Source: Magnolia sinica
Lineage: Eukaryota; Streptophyta; Magnoliopsida; Magnoliales; Magnoliaceae
DNA: 64,000 nt
Assembly: GCF_029962835.1 (NCBI RefSeq)
Contig: NC_080573.1
Coordinates: 38,867,001-38,931,000, forward strand
Direction of reading: 5' to 3'
In this document: piece by piece, positions 35,301 to 46,993 of the stretch
Position numbering within the stretch: the first letter of the stretch is position 1
How the letters are laid out: each line of letters begins with the position of its first letter
Notes under the pieces: model-generated
The model's database searches: none
What the model was told of the DNA's origin: nothing
What the model saw: only the letters and a program-made list of their open reading frames with translations
Translations under genes and position numbers: made by a program

Positions 35301-38300
35301 AAGCAAACAATTGAGGAATTATATTTAATTAAATATGCAAAATGCAAGGAAACAGGTTCAGATTATGTGAAGACACATCGATTTTCTACCTGGTCAATGG
35401 CAGCAACAACATCTGCAGCAAAGCCCCCAAAGCTTTTATACAACGCCTTGTAAACAGCAATGCTAAAACAGATTGACAAAAAAAGAAATAAAGAGCATGA
35501 TAAAATTTCCAGAGACCTGCATACACATTCACTTTGCTACTACAAACACATAAATGGTCTAAACTAGAGTTTAATAAATTACTGTGCACGAGGAGCCATG
35601 CCACTTGCATTCCCAAAACGATGCCCGGCAACAATGACTGGAATCCCATGGTTTCCTGCAGCAACAGAAGCTGTATGTCTGTATTTCAAGTTCAAGAACA
35701 GACCATCAGTAGTCATTATTTAGGAGTTAAAGAATTCAATGAGAAGCAGAAAGAATTAATAAAATAGGGCACGTTTAGATACACAACAGAACTGAGTGGC
35801 AATTCCCTAACTACAATTCTGAGTTTTCCTTTTATTATTTTCATTTTCATTTTTAATTTTTTGATCAAGCAATCCATTGTGTTTTCAGAAATTGGACTGG
35901 ATGCACAAGTAGTCACAATAGTTTCTCCTTGTGAATGGAATTGCATTATTTACTCTCCATTGAATTGAGTTAACCCAATTCATGTAACATACTATCCTGA
36001 ACCTTTATTGAATACAAATGTGAAGGATGCACATGCATAGCACACATGTGCTATCTGGTCCATTGATTAGGTTCGCTCCACTGCAAACACACATTGGCCT
36101 TCAAATCAAGCAGATCTGCTCATAAGATGGATCACACATCTACTAAATCAGGAACATCCAATCATCAGATGGGACACACGTCATTGTGTATAAAGACCAT
36201 TGATCAATTTACTTTAACCATCCATTTGTTCTGTACATGTTTGCTCTCCCCATTCCCCAATGCACATATTGATGTTTTGCTTTCAAATAAAGCAGAACCG
36301 CTCATAAGATGGAGTGCACATCTACTACGGATGCCTTTAAATCAGGAGGATCCGCTTATCAAATTGGTCACATGTCCACTATGGAAGAAGACCATTGGTC
36401 AATTTTTACTTTAACTGTCCACTTTTTCCGTAAATGTTTGTGCTCCCTGATGAACATATTGATGTTTGGCCTTCAAATCAAGAAGATCCGCTCATAAGAT
36501 TGATCGCATCTACCATGGATGCCTTTAAATCAGGAGGATCTGCTCATCAGATGGATCACCTGTCCACTATGGGTGAAGACCACTTCTCAATCTACTTTTA
36601 ACTGTCCATATTTTTGCTTTACATGTTTGCACCCCCCAGTGAGCATATTGGCGTGATGATTCACATCAGGGCCTGCCTGATAAATAGCTAGGATCTCATA
36701 TATGTGAGCTGCGAAGAGAATTCTCTGTCCTAGTTGTATGAATAACCTCAAGCAGTGCTCTTTAATTAAAGATCATTTTCATTAGTTTTGTGAAAATTTC
36801 CATGAATCGTACAATAAAAATAACTGACAGATTTCTGAAACAAAAATCTGATTAAGATCATTTTCATTAGTTTTGTGAAAATTTCCATGAATCGTATAAT
36901 AAAACTAACTGACAGATTTCTGAAACAAAAATCTGATTTTTGTGAAAATTTCCATGAATCGTATAAAAATAACTAACACTGATTTCCGAAACAAAAATCT
37001 GATTAATCATCTAAATTAACTGAAAAATTCATGAAACAACAAAAAAGTACCAAATACTAAGAATTTTGGAGGTAATGTAACATAAAAGAGAGAAACACTT
37101 ACGTTCCATGGCCATCAGCATCAAATGGCGAAGCATAGTCCTGACTAGCGTTGAAGATTCCCCTAGTTATAGCAGATGCAGCAAAGTGACGGGCTCCGAT
37201 AAGCTTCCTGTTGCAAGACCCAGATGGAAAATCTGCTGTAACTTCACAGATTCCCGAAAAGTGGGCGGGAACTGGATACTGGTTTTCAGAAATGTCATCA
37301 GCAAAACTGGGGTGCGTTGGATCAATCCCTGTGTCGATAAACCCGATAACTACTCCTTCACCAGCAAATTCCGGCCCGCCTTCTTTCACCCATGCACCAC
37401 GAGGGAGGCCCAAGAATTGTGGAGTGTGGGTGGTTGCTGTTCTGACTGAAAAATCCAAGGCCACATTCGCCACTTCTCGCCTTCTTGAAAGTTTCTCTAC
37501 CTTCAAAAGTTCACCAGATTAAAATATCAGAAAGTAAATTCTATCAATTGTTATTTCGGGCCAATTTAGCAGTTACCCATTTTATGGTTGGTCTGAAAAG
37601 CAGAACCAACGGTGGTTTGTGTGGACTTCCAAATGGCGCCAGATTCGGAGAACCGTCATCAAAAAAACTTGCAATGATAATCAGTCTAGATATTAATAAT
37701 GACGGAAAATAATTGAAAATCACCTGGACAAAATCATTTGAAAGCTATAAAACGCAATAAAGATCAATGATGCTTATATAGCAACATTTAAAACATCCCA
37801 GAGGTTAAAAAACAGTATGGAAATTGAACCAATGGGTCCACATTTTACATTTTAAATTGAGCTACGCGAAATCATTATCGAATTTGATCCAAAGACTATA
37901 ATATTTTAAATAAAGTGCAGGGGTCCAAACCAGCAAATCCACACTAAAAATCAACTAGGAATTTTCCTGCGAGAAAAAAGACTGAAGAAACAAAAATCAT
38001 TAATCACCTAAGAATTGAGTTAGAAGCTCAAACACTGAAGAGAAGATAACATGAGTGCCAAGCATCAGCAATGGAAGTTCACAATTACTAATGAAACTAA
38101 TGTGTAAAATTTAAAAACTGCCATCTGACTACACCCACACACCGAAAGAAGAATTATAGGTCCTCAACTTGAGCAACATGAGGGACCCATGATTTAGTGA
38201 TCCAGAACATTGATATAATAGGTCCTCCCATGGATGAAGGATGCCCCATAATCTTCCAGGTTAGAAGATCCCAACCCTTCGATTGCTGGTTAAGAAGAAG

Positions 38301-41300
38301 TACAGCAACCGTTTGCATTCACCAGACAATGGACCAAACATCGAAGGGTTAGAATCTTCCAATCTAGGAGAATTATGGGTTAGGATCTTATAATCTGGGA
38401 GAGTTACAGGTGTGCTATATCCACAGAGGGTCACATCAAATGAACGGTCTGGACCACTAAACCATGAACCCCACATGTACAGAATCCTCCACCTAGAAAC
38501 ATTTGTTGAGTGCCTGGATCCTATAATTCCTCAAGCCCAAAACAGCCATTTGAACCAATCTAAAATGGTATTTAACGAAAATGATGAAATTAACCAATCA
38601 AAGGGAATAACTAACAGAAAAACAAAACAAAAGATTGTATACCTGTGGAGGGGTTATAAGAACAGCAAACCCATTAACCAAGTAATGATAACTGTAGAGC
38701 TTCAAATAGTTCTCCCCTTTCAACACCTTCCTTAACAATGCATTGTGATACCGAACCAGGTATGAACTATAACGCCGATCAGAACTCGAAATATTTCTGC
38801 ATATGAATCAAATTAATTTTTTAAAAAAGGGGAACCCTGCCTTTGTCTAAAAGTCCAAATAAAAAAAAGTTCAAATAAAAAGAAAAAAGAGAAGTGCCAA
38901 GGCAATTTGTGAGAGGAGAAATTGGACAGGTGACTTGTGGGACACATGGAAACTTGGTCCACATGTGCGAGATCCAGGCCATTCCATGAAGGTGGGTCTC
39001 ACTGTACACATGCTCCGGTCCAAAAGTTAGACAGGTCCACTCATCAAGTAGATCACATGTATCTGATAAATGGATGGATAGAAAAAAATGGCCAACAATC
39101 TATGTTCAATATACATGTGTGGCACACCTGTTGAGTGGGTCTTCATTATTTTCATGCCGTGTGTTTTCAAGATGAGCTTGGATCTCACACAAAGTGGGGC
39201 ACAAACAGCCTCTTTAAGTTCTCCTCCCACAAATCACCTCAGCATTTCTCAAAGAGAATAGAGAAACAGAACCAACATAACCCTATATAAAATCTTCCAA
39301 TCCTAGCAACTTGAGGTGAATGGAAAAAAGAAAAACAAAAAACAAGAGAAGAAAATGAGAATGAAGGAAAAGAACTAAAACCATAAAAAATAAATTGACT
39401 TCAAAAAAGCCCTGGCCATACAAATCTAACTATATTAAACCAATTAGTATGAGCAGATTCCAAAAACCAACGAATTTGTCGTCATAATAACAAGGAAATA
39501 TCCAATGCTTGGGAAAACTTCCATTCAGGCCAGCATGCCCTACAGATGAGGCCACATTTGAAGGATCCAGACAGATCATCTTGTGGATCTTGATGAGGAT
39601 GGTCAGTGCTGCAAGGAGAGCCCACATTTGAACAATCCTGGCCATATGGTAGCGTGTTGCAAATGAAATATGAAAGAAAAAATGGTACATGTGAAATGGG
39701 AAAAGACCCATCATTATAGTGGCTGTTTAATGGAGTGGTCCATCCGTGGTGGGGCCCACAAGATGAATCATTTGGCCAGTGGTGGATGGGCCTGACTGTA
39801 AGGAATGCTAAGTTGATTGAAAAAAAAAAAAACCGAGCATTGTTTTATACCCCATGATAAAATGAAATAAACCCAGATCTGGAAACCAGTTTGCAACAAC
39901 AAAAAAAATCCAATAATCACAATAATGATGACGCTGACGACAATGATGATAAAACAATGGACAAGTAAACTAGCATAAACCCCATCAAAATTTAAAGCCA
40001 TGGTAACACAAGAGTCGAATTCCAATTCATAGATGTTGTACAACAATCATGGAATAAAGCATCGATAAAAATACAGAGAGGATCCAATGGTGTCAATATT
40101 ATTGCGAGTTAGCAACCAAGCACTCAATATCCATACAAGTTGTACATATGTATGAGTTCTGTACCCTTCATCTCTTGGGCCCTACTGTGGATGTCAAACT
40201 GATTGGGCAATCCTAGCCACTGATGGAGGACTCTTGATGATTAAAAGTTGCAGCTAGGAAAAAGTCTGCTAATCAATGCTAGGATCATCTAGATGGTGTT
40301 GTTGTCAGCAGATGGAAATCTGACATAGGTCATGGTAGATGAACAGTTGGATCTTGTAGCTATGTGACACATGTACAATTGAGTGGCTGATAACAAGCTC
40401 AGACGGTAGCATTTTGCACAGGATACTTTCTCACCAAATAAGTATTCACAATGGCTAAAAAGAAAACACAATTTATTATTTATTATTTATTATTATTATT
40501 ATTATTATTATTTTAAAGTATACACCCAACATAAGCCCCTACCTAATTATTACAAAAAAAAAAAAGTTGAAATCCAATCCACAGTTTTTACTTTTTCCAA
40601 CAATTATGATGATAATTTTTTTTTTTTTTTTTTTAAAGCTATCAATTGCAAAAACAATTCAGCTGAATAAATTGAAAAAATACTATTTGAACTCATCATA
40701 TCACCATATGAATTTATCGCCAGACATTCCCCTAATTTGATGTGATGCATTCTGATATCACCGATCTTAGCACAATATTTAAATTTCAGTTAAAACTATT
40801 AGGGGAGGAATCTCTCAACAATACATCCCGGTACTGCCAATGGTAAAAATAATTCTTTCCAATGCATCCATGTATTGCGATACAGATGATTTCTACATAA
40901 AATCCAATGAAAATTTTGCAGCATTCTTGATACACTATGATTCATTCCAACATTCTGAATCTTGATTCCAATACTCTGCATTTATCTCAATTCCAAAACT
41001 TGGGTGAGCCATACCACGTGAATTTAGAGGATTTTATGTATAATGTTATGGGGTGGCCCACCTGAATGTTGAATCAGCCTGATTTATAGATCAAGGCTAA
41101 ACAAGGGTTGATGCACCTGATGGATGGGGTGGATTTCTTGCACGTATTCGTTTCTCTCAAGTTAGAGAGAGACCCCAGTAGGTACCTATGCAAGCTATGC
41201 TCTTGTTTTCCTTTACAAAATCCAACATATAGCCAATCCACATCTAGACTTCAAAAGAGGGCATAATCATAAAAGCCCATTAAAAAAACCCAATTTAGTA

Positions 41301-41668
41301 AAAAAAATAAAAAATAAAAAGGAACGAAAGCAACATAAACCCATCTTTAAAAAAAAATCACAATTAGCCCAAAGATATATTACATTAAGAAAAACAAAAA
41401 AAACAAAGAAAGATATAAAACGATAAAGAAAAAAAGAAGGTGGGTACCTTGGTTTGTTGAGTGTATTTAATGTCTCAGTAGCTCCTTTACGTACACTGTT
41501 CAAACTCATATCATAGTTATTATAGAAAGAACCTGCTACAGGAGCTTGCTTCAATGTAACAATATAAATGGCTGCAGCATCATCTTCCTGACACGAAATT
41601 CTAATCCAAGACCACACAAAACAGAACACCAACACCATTAAATGCACCCAATAAATGCCCCTCTCCAT
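22176..41668 (-). CDS. Subtilisin-like serine protease, SBT2 type, ten exons
   Basis: Secreted subtilase (peptidase S8). Exons in transcript order: 41668-41448, 38796-38643, 37500-37103, 35678-35583, 35462-35390, 32082-31800, 30105-29777, 27103-26833, 24308-24027, 22597-22176. All junctions are GT..AG and phases join without a stop, giving 842 residues. Residues 1-26 look like a signal peptide. Inhibitor_I9 prodomain is at about 34-128. Catalytic residues are D181 (GFIDTGID), H256 (GHGTHTAS), oxyanion N363 (AAGNTGPS) and S619 (SGTSMAAPH). A PA-type insertion is at about 409-520, and an Fn3-like C-terminal domain at about 735-842. Wording such as TATTHTPQFLGLPRGAW and TPNRRPLGLATFFNPID resembles Arabidopsis SBT2.2/SBT2.3 as I recall them. 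The frame runs upstream to 41683 but begins there with TTG; ATG 41668 is the first start. Nine introns, 120-3307 bp, hold many mobile elements. Confidence 0.92.
25013..25275. mobile_element. GTAACGG-rich MITE in subtilase intron 8
   Basis: The ends are AAGGTATTCAAAATCAG and, reverse-complemented, CAAGGTGTTCCAAAACAG, with dense GTAACGG/CCGTTA motifs inside. It has the same architecture as the copy at 34985-35155. Confidence 0.65.
26560..26760 (+). mobile_element. LINE-like 3' tail in subtilase intron 8
   Basis: GGGTTGTAATACTTTCACC followed by CTTCTTAATAAAATGTTGTTATC and an A-rich (AAT)n tail resembles the 3' end of plant LINEs. It is 5'-truncated, with no coding domain. Confidence 0.4.
28063..29018 (+). 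mobile_element. TATCG-rich MITE (956 bp) with 10-bp duplication
   Basis: It starts GTGTTTGAAATATCGG and ends ATATTTAAAACATTG, which are imperfect inverted repeats. CATGTGTGCA flanks it on both sides (28053-28062 and 29019-29028). A duplication of this length suggests a Mutator-like origin. No transposase. Located in subtilase intron 7. A related copy lies in opposite orientation at about 33060-34570. Confidence 0.75.
32111..32500. repeat. 180-bp tandem duplication in subtilase intron 5
   Basis: GTCACAATACTGTTAAGTTG starts a block at 32111 and again at 32291. The block includes GATGCATGCATGTGCATGTA and CCTCAAGGTTTCTTATCCCT. The second copy is longer because of a (TA)n and T-run expansion at 32340-32375. 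It begins about 30 bp inside the intron acceptor of exon 6. Confidence 0.9.
33060..34570 (-). mobile_element. TATCG-family element, inverted copy
   Basis: The right part (34300-34540) is the reverse complement of 28070-28290: AACAATCCCTGAA.TTTCAT, CCCAATGTTTTCCCCATG and GTGTGTATTAAGG blocks correspond. The left edge has GATATCG/CGATATC motifs like the far end of the 28063-29018 element. Edges are approximate. Located in subtilase intron 5. Confidence 0.6.
34985..35155. mobile_element. GTAACGG-rich MITE in subtilase intron 5
   Basis: The left end is AAGGTATGCAAAAAAGGC. The right end, reverse-complemented, is CCAAGGAATTCCATAACGG. It contains GTTACAGCC/GGCTGTTAC inverted motifs. It is the shortest of the three copies in the window. 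Confidence 0.65.
36097..36640. repeat. Degenerate ~185-bp tandem repeat in intron 3
   Basis: Three diverged units begin with TTCAAATCAAGCAGATCTGC-like sequence followed by TCATAAGATGGAT (near 36101, 36280 and 36470). They share the CCACTATGG..GAAGACCA block and TAACTGTCCA. Confidence 0.7.
36766..37010. repeat. ~85-bp tandem repeat next to exon 3 donor
   Basis: Two copies of about 85 bp begin with GATCATTTTCATTAG (36771, 36856) and are followed by a shortened third. All contain GTGAAAATTTCCATGAATCG and GAAACAAAAATCTGATT. In transcript order the array starts about 90 bases after the exon 3 donor of the subtilase. Confidence 0.85.
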
Positions 41669-41779
41669 TTCAACTATACCCAAACAAAAGAATCCACTTC
41701 AATGAAAAGAAATCAGCTATTCAACATCCTCTTCCAATAGAGGAAAACCCCACCAAAGAGAAAAAGCCCAAATAAATGA

Positions 41780-41784
<5 letters not shown>

Positions 41785-41830
<46 letters not shown>

Positions 41831-41900
41831 GGAGAGAATGTGAAGATTTTATAATATATTCAAATAAATAGGGACGAAAGAGAAGGAGATGAACGTTTTC
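41785..41900 (-). promoter_or_regulatory. Subtilase leader (GA)n tract and candidate TATA
   Basis: A 40-base GA run at 41785-41825 (CT on the transcript strand) lies about 120 bases upstream of the ATG. About 30-50 bases further, the minus strand has GAATATATTATAAAATC and CTATTTATTT, candidate TATA elements. The transcription start was not determined. Confidence 0.4.
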
Positions 41901-42984
41901 TGTCCTTTTATTTCGAGTTTATATGACTGTTGGGTGTGGAGTCAGTGGAGAGAAAATAGAAAAGACAGGCACAGCTCAAAAGGCTTTTAGAGGGGAAGTG
42001 CCAAAAAAGGGAAATGAATCCGAGGTGGCGAGAGAATCTTATTCTTTGGCCCTATCTTTTATCGACCGTTGGTCGATTTTTCCACTCCTTTAAAACCCTC
42101 TATTGGTGGGGTGGCCCACTGATGGAATGGTTTTTTCCATTTTAGAATATTTTTGGATGCTTTGAGGAATGTGGCCATTGTTTGGAGTGGGAGCATCAAA
42201 ACACTTTAGGAGAAGTGATTGGCCAATTCAAGGGATCTGGATCGTTGATTTGATGGGCCTCAACGTGGATTGGCTTTATTCGCCTGGCACCTACTCTAAG
42301 CCAGGGTTGGGCCTCTAGTTCGGGCTAGCACAAAATAAACTTGGCCCACTAAATGCATGTTAAGCTGTAAGTTGCCAAGTATCCTACCACAACACCATAA
42401 CTTATGGTGGGCCCTACCATGTATGTAGCCCACAAGTCGAACGGTCAAAAACATACCAATTACTGCAATCGGCCCATCCATACGTGCCCGAACATCATTA
42501 GTTACAGGTTTGATACCATTTACTAAGTGGTGATAGACGCATAGTGGACTGTATAGGGCATGATAGTGGCATTCACCGATGCTGGCTTTTTGGGTTGCAG
42601 TGGATCCTTTCCAACGTTCTAATTTTCTTTTGTTCACGGGCTTCCACCTTTTCTTTTGCGTCATTCAAGGACCCACAAAACTCCAATCGCTTCTCCGGAG
42701 ATCTGATAGAGTGATATGGACCGTTCAACGGGGGTACGTCCCACTTTTAGATTATGGTAAAAAATCCCAGTTGAAGGGACTATCGTGACCGCTTAATTGG
42801 ATGATTTCCACGTGTTACCCATTTTTGGACGTTTATTGCCGTCCATTTGTAGACTATCTATCCGACCGTTGGGATAGCAGGGTTTTGGATTTTTCTTGAG
42901 CTATGGATACTCCACCGTGAAGCGTACTTGTTCATTGTCCAAATGGTCCACTTGTACGGTTTTGAATCAAAGAAAATAAGTAAG
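41901..42984. other. Intergenic upstream of the subtilase
   Basis: No gene is seen. Short frames on both strands overlap one another and lack domains. A few GGCCCACC motifs suggest scattered repeat debris. Confidence 0.5.
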
Positions 42985-43478
42985 AGATGGCCGCGGCTTC
43001 GGCGGATTGCTAATGCATGGCCCACCTTGATGTATATGAATGACATCCACGCCGTCCATCCGTTTTGAGAGATAATTTTTAGTCATGGTCCGAAAAATCA
43101 AGAAGATATACATCTCAGATAGACCACATCACAGGAAACAAAGGTTATTGGCAAATACAAACTTCTTATGAGCCACAAAAGTTTTGGATCAAGCTGATAT
43201 TTTTGTCATCTAGGTCTCTGTGACCTTAATCAACAGATTGGATATCAAATAAACATTCCAGTAGACCCCAAGAAGTTTTTAATGGTGGGTATTAAATTAA
43301 CACTGGCTCCTGTGGTGTGGTCCACATAATATCTGGATATACTTTAGTTTTTGTACGATGAAATAAAATGAGATGTGAAAACGGATTGACGGGCTGGATG
43401 TAAGGAAAATACATCAAGATGGGCTCCACAGTCAGGGATTCACCCACCTCGGATCCACCGAAGCTGCATCCGTCAGAC
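42985..43478. mobile_element. MITE with GGCTTCGGCGGAT-type ends
   Basis: The left end is GATGGCCGCGGCTTCGGCGG. The right end, reverse-complemented, is GATGCAGCTTCGGTGGAT. Both are followed inward by CCCA.CTTGATGTAT. Noncoding, about 490 bp. A target duplication was not found, so the limits are approximate. Confidence 0.6.
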
Positions 43479-43504
43479 ATTTTTCCCTCCACTCCTTTTT
43501 CAAA

Positions 43505-44030
43505 GGAAACGGATTGGCTATTCCCCCTGCCACTAGCCCTGTGGCTGATTGTCGGTGCTCTGTGGGCCCTACCATGATGTATGTGTTTCATCCATTCAGT
43601 TCATCCATTTTTAAAGATCATTTTCCAAAAATTAGAGGTATATAAAGCTAAGGTGGTCCACACCACGTGAAAACAATAGAGATTGGATATCCACCATTAA
43701 AATTATCTTAAGGCCCATTGTACTTTTTATTTAATATCCAATCTGTTGATTGGGTCATACAGGCCCAGATGAAGGGAAAAAACAAAAATCAGCTTGATCC
43801 AAAACTTTTATGGCCCCAAAATGTTTTTAATGGTCGACGCTCATTCAACAATATTTCCTGTAATGTGGTCCACTTGAGATTATGATATTCCTCATTTTTG
43901 GTCTAATACCTTAAAATTATCTGTAAAAATATATGGACAGCATGGATGAAACACATACATCATTGTGGGGCCCACAGAGCACCGACCATCAGCCATTGGC
44001 TGGTGTCAGGGGGAGTAGCCAATCCGTTCT
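43505..44030. mobile_element. MITE, family 'GGATTGGCTACTCCCC', with 10-bp duplication
   Basis: The ends are GGAAACGGATTGGCTATTCC and GGGAGTAGCCAATCCGTTCT. CTTTTTCAAA occurs directly outside both ends (43495-43504 and 44031-44040), a perfect 10-bp target duplication. This supports a Mutator-like origin and a fairly recent insertion. 526 bp, noncoding. Same family as 865-1395 and the fragment at 45754-45825. Confidence 0.85.
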
Positions 44031-44040
44031 CTTTTTCAAA

Positions 44041-45500
44041 AGGAAGATTCTGGCATTGAGGATCCTCGATCCCCGAGTACATTGTAAAGTATACAGGGGT
44101 TTTCAATTAGTGCAAGTGGGTCCATGGTCCCAGACCGTTGGCTAGGTTGATCCGCTGCGGATGGATCAGGCCTCAGAAAATCTCTTTGATTGTCATGTGC
44201 TATCCATCAATCTGAGACCTTTTTCATCCGAATGTGGACAGACCGTGGCTATGTTTCTCTTTTCAATCGCGTGTTTGCTGGCCACAAATTGAAAGGATGG
44301 GATTGTTTTTGAGGCATTCTCCATCCACGGGCTGCCCCAACGAATTGACTGTCTGGTTGAAAATCAAAATACCATGCACGTGAGGATCACCAAGTGAACT
44401 GACCACTTACATCCGTCAAAGGGTCACGTGCCCAGGACATCTGAGCCGTGTAAATGGTGGGACCCACCAAGAAGATCGGTACTCTAAACCTTCCTCCTGT
44501 TGTGGATCAGTCCAATTTCGGCGCCACGCAATCTTCCCAGTGGGGTCCACCGTTTTTTTAGACCTGGTGTCCCACACGAGTGACAAGTTGGCAGGAAAGA
44601 TGGATGAATGCTAAGTTAGCATACAACGGTGTGTTCTGGGCAAACCATCATAGGGTTTGCATAAGGCCCATTAGTATGCAGGTGCTCATTAGATAAGCCG
44701 TCTATCTTATGGACATCCTTTGCAACGCACTAGTTTGATCTTGATGCTGCAAAAGTGGGACCATGAATCCATTCCATGGGCAAATGAACTGCCTGTCCGG
44801 GAAACCAAGAACCCCTCCATGACCGATCGAGCTCTATTGGCCCTGCATCAATGTAAGTGGTGTCATCCATTCATTTTGCCAGATCCGAAGCTCATGTAGA
44901 CCACAAGAATAGTGAGGATTGAACGGTTATCGTTGAAAATTTTATATGAGCCGCGGAAGTTTTGGATGAAGCAGATATTTGTATTCTCCTTATGAACAGG
45001 TTAGATGGCAAATAAATGTTGCCGTGGGCTTTAAAAGGTTTCAATAGTGAAATTCAATCAAGGAGTCCACTTAAGCTTTGGATCTACCTTATTTTAGGCT
45101 CGTGCCCTAAAGTGAAATGAGTGGGTAAAACGGATGAGCTACATGGATAAAACACATACATCACGTGGGGCTCACATAGCTTTTTTTTTTTTTGGAGAGA
45201 TCACTACCCAATGGAGTTGGAAACCTTAATGGGTGTGTGGATTACGTAGTACCCCACTGGACCTATCTAGAAATGAACAGTCATCATGGGGTTCATAATG
45301 ATATGTGTTTTATCAAGCAGTCAATTCATTTTGAAAGATCATTTTAGGGGATGATCCCAAAAAGGTGGTAGAGTGAAGGCTCAAGCGGACCACGAAGTAG
45401 TTGGGATTGAAAGCTTACCGTCGAAAGCTTCTTCGAGTACATGACCTTATCAACAGGTTGGGTATGCAAATAAATATCACGTTGGGCATAAAGAAGTTTT
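44041..45500. other. Intergenic with degraded MITE-like sequence
   Basis: No gene. 44810-45180 has MITE-like internal motifs (CATCCATTCATTTTGCC on the left, AAAACACATACATCACGTGG on the right), but no matched ends. Confidence 0.5.
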
Positions 45501-45510
45501 CAGCAGTAGG

Positions 45511-45650
45511 TTTAGGTTCGAGCCCTTACCTCAGTGGTAGACCTGAGGAGTTTCAACGTGAGGTCTTGAGTTCGAAACTCTATAGGTGGTGACATCCCAC
45601 CAAGGCATGCATGGGTGTGTGTGTCAAGTGCGTGTGTAAATAAAAAGAAT
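45511..45650 (+). mobile_element. SINE, tRNA-type, plus strand
   Basis: CCTCAGTGGTAGACCTGAGG provides the A-box region and GAGTTCGAAACTC the B-box, followed by a GTGTGTG-containing tail like that of the SINE at 13285-13431. The target duplication was not resolved. Confidence 0.6.
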
Positions 45651-45753
45651 ATACCACACCTGAGTTTTATATTCCTCTCATTTTTAAGATCAAGCCTTAT
45701 AATGATCTCTAAAAATAGATGAATGGAATGGTTAAAACACACACATCATGGTG

Positions 45754-45825
45754 GGGCTCCACGGAGCACCAACCAGCAGCCACCCGGCTGCTGGCAAGGG
45801 GGAGTAGCCAATCCCATTCCACGAG
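45754..45825. mobile_element. Fragment of 'GGATTGGCTACTCCCC' MITE
   Basis: CACGGAGCACCAACCAGCAG through GGGGGAGTAGCCAATCCC matches the right end of the elements at 865-1395 and 43505-44030. The matching left end is not seen nearby, so it is truncated or heavily diverged. Confidence 0.6.
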
Positions 45826-45988
45826 GAATAAACCACACAGATTAATGATCAAATGGCCAGATCATATAGGAATGAGATGCTCTCTTGATATGACAATTCT
45901 GAAGGTTAAATGTGTACATTTAATCTTGATTAATTATATTATATATGTAAAAATTAAAAGTGTAAACCTTTACATGCATCCTGTGTGA

Positions 45989-46024
<36 letters not shown>

Positions 46025-46903
46025 CCATCCACTGCACTTTAAAACTGCATGCAATGACCATGGACCTCAGATAGCTTAGTGGTGCACCCATGTGGGGCTC
46101 ATGTTTGTTTAAAATGAAGTCTTATTTACATGAACGCATGTGCATGTGTGATCTTAATGGTTTGAGTGGGGCACAGATAAAATCGGCTTAGGTCCCATTA
46201 ATCTTGGCCAGAGTATTATATATATAGAAAATTAAAAAAAATCTAACTACTCAATTAATATTTGATTTACATTTTCTTGCCTTTTCATAAAGGTTTTCAA
46301 AAAGCTACTTCATTAATGGGCATAATTATTGTTCCACGGTCTTCTCGTGTTGGTCTAGGCGAATGGGTCAGTGGCTCAGTGAGCCCCACTGTGATTTTTA
46401 TGTAAAATCCACTCCGATCACTGGGTATGTCACCCCATGTTAGGCCATGGGCATAAAAATTAGCTCTATACATGACTCAAGTGAACCACATGATTGGAAA
46501 TAGTGTACAGTGCAGCGCTTGCCCTTCAAACTGCATGTTTCCATTCGTGTGGCCCATGGAAATAATGGATGGGTATAATTTTTAGGATACAAGCCTAAAT
46601 TGCCATGTGGAATCTAATGGTTGGAGTGTTGAGGTATTTCTTCCCCTAGAACCCTAGAGTTCATCTTTTACAGCGATTGTGATTGTTTTTATCTCGTTTT
46701 TTTTTTAATTTTTTATTTTTATACTAGTTTTCGTAGTTTCTCTCCATCGATTTTGTTCTTGCTTTCGTTTCCTGTTTTTTTTTTCCTATTGAATGTAGAG
46801 TGAGTACTTGTATTTTGATGTATGTTTTCAAATCCGTGTTCATTGTAGAAGGATCAAATGAAATATTTTTGTTATTTTAGTCCTTATTTTATTGTGTTTG
46901 TAG
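45826..46903. other. Intergenic with (TAA)n microsatellite
   Basis: No gene is seen. A (TAA)n tract is at about 45993-46023. The CCTAGAACCCTAGAG motif near 46650 resembles a plant leader, but nothing downstream confirms a gene. Confidence 0.5.
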
Positions 46904-46993
46904 AAGAATTGGAGATCGACGAAGCGTTTGATGAAATTCCTCATAAAAGAGATGCAGTTTCTCGGAATGCTCTCATGGGGGGTTATTTCCAGG
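46904..46993 (+). pseudogene. PPR-protein fragment
   Basis: One frame reads DEAFDEIPHKRDAVSRNALMG and then GYFQ. It matches the plant-combinatorial PPR pattern (A..xFDEMPxRDVVSWNALIxGY) from memory. It covers less than one repeat and is followed by unrelated sequence. It could be a retained fragment of a decayed PPR gene; chance similarity is less likely but possible. Confidence 0.4.

Noticed and set aside
41669..41683. Subtilase start at 41683
   Set aside because: The codon there is TTG on the minus strand. ATG 41668 is the first standard start and still gives a full signal peptide.
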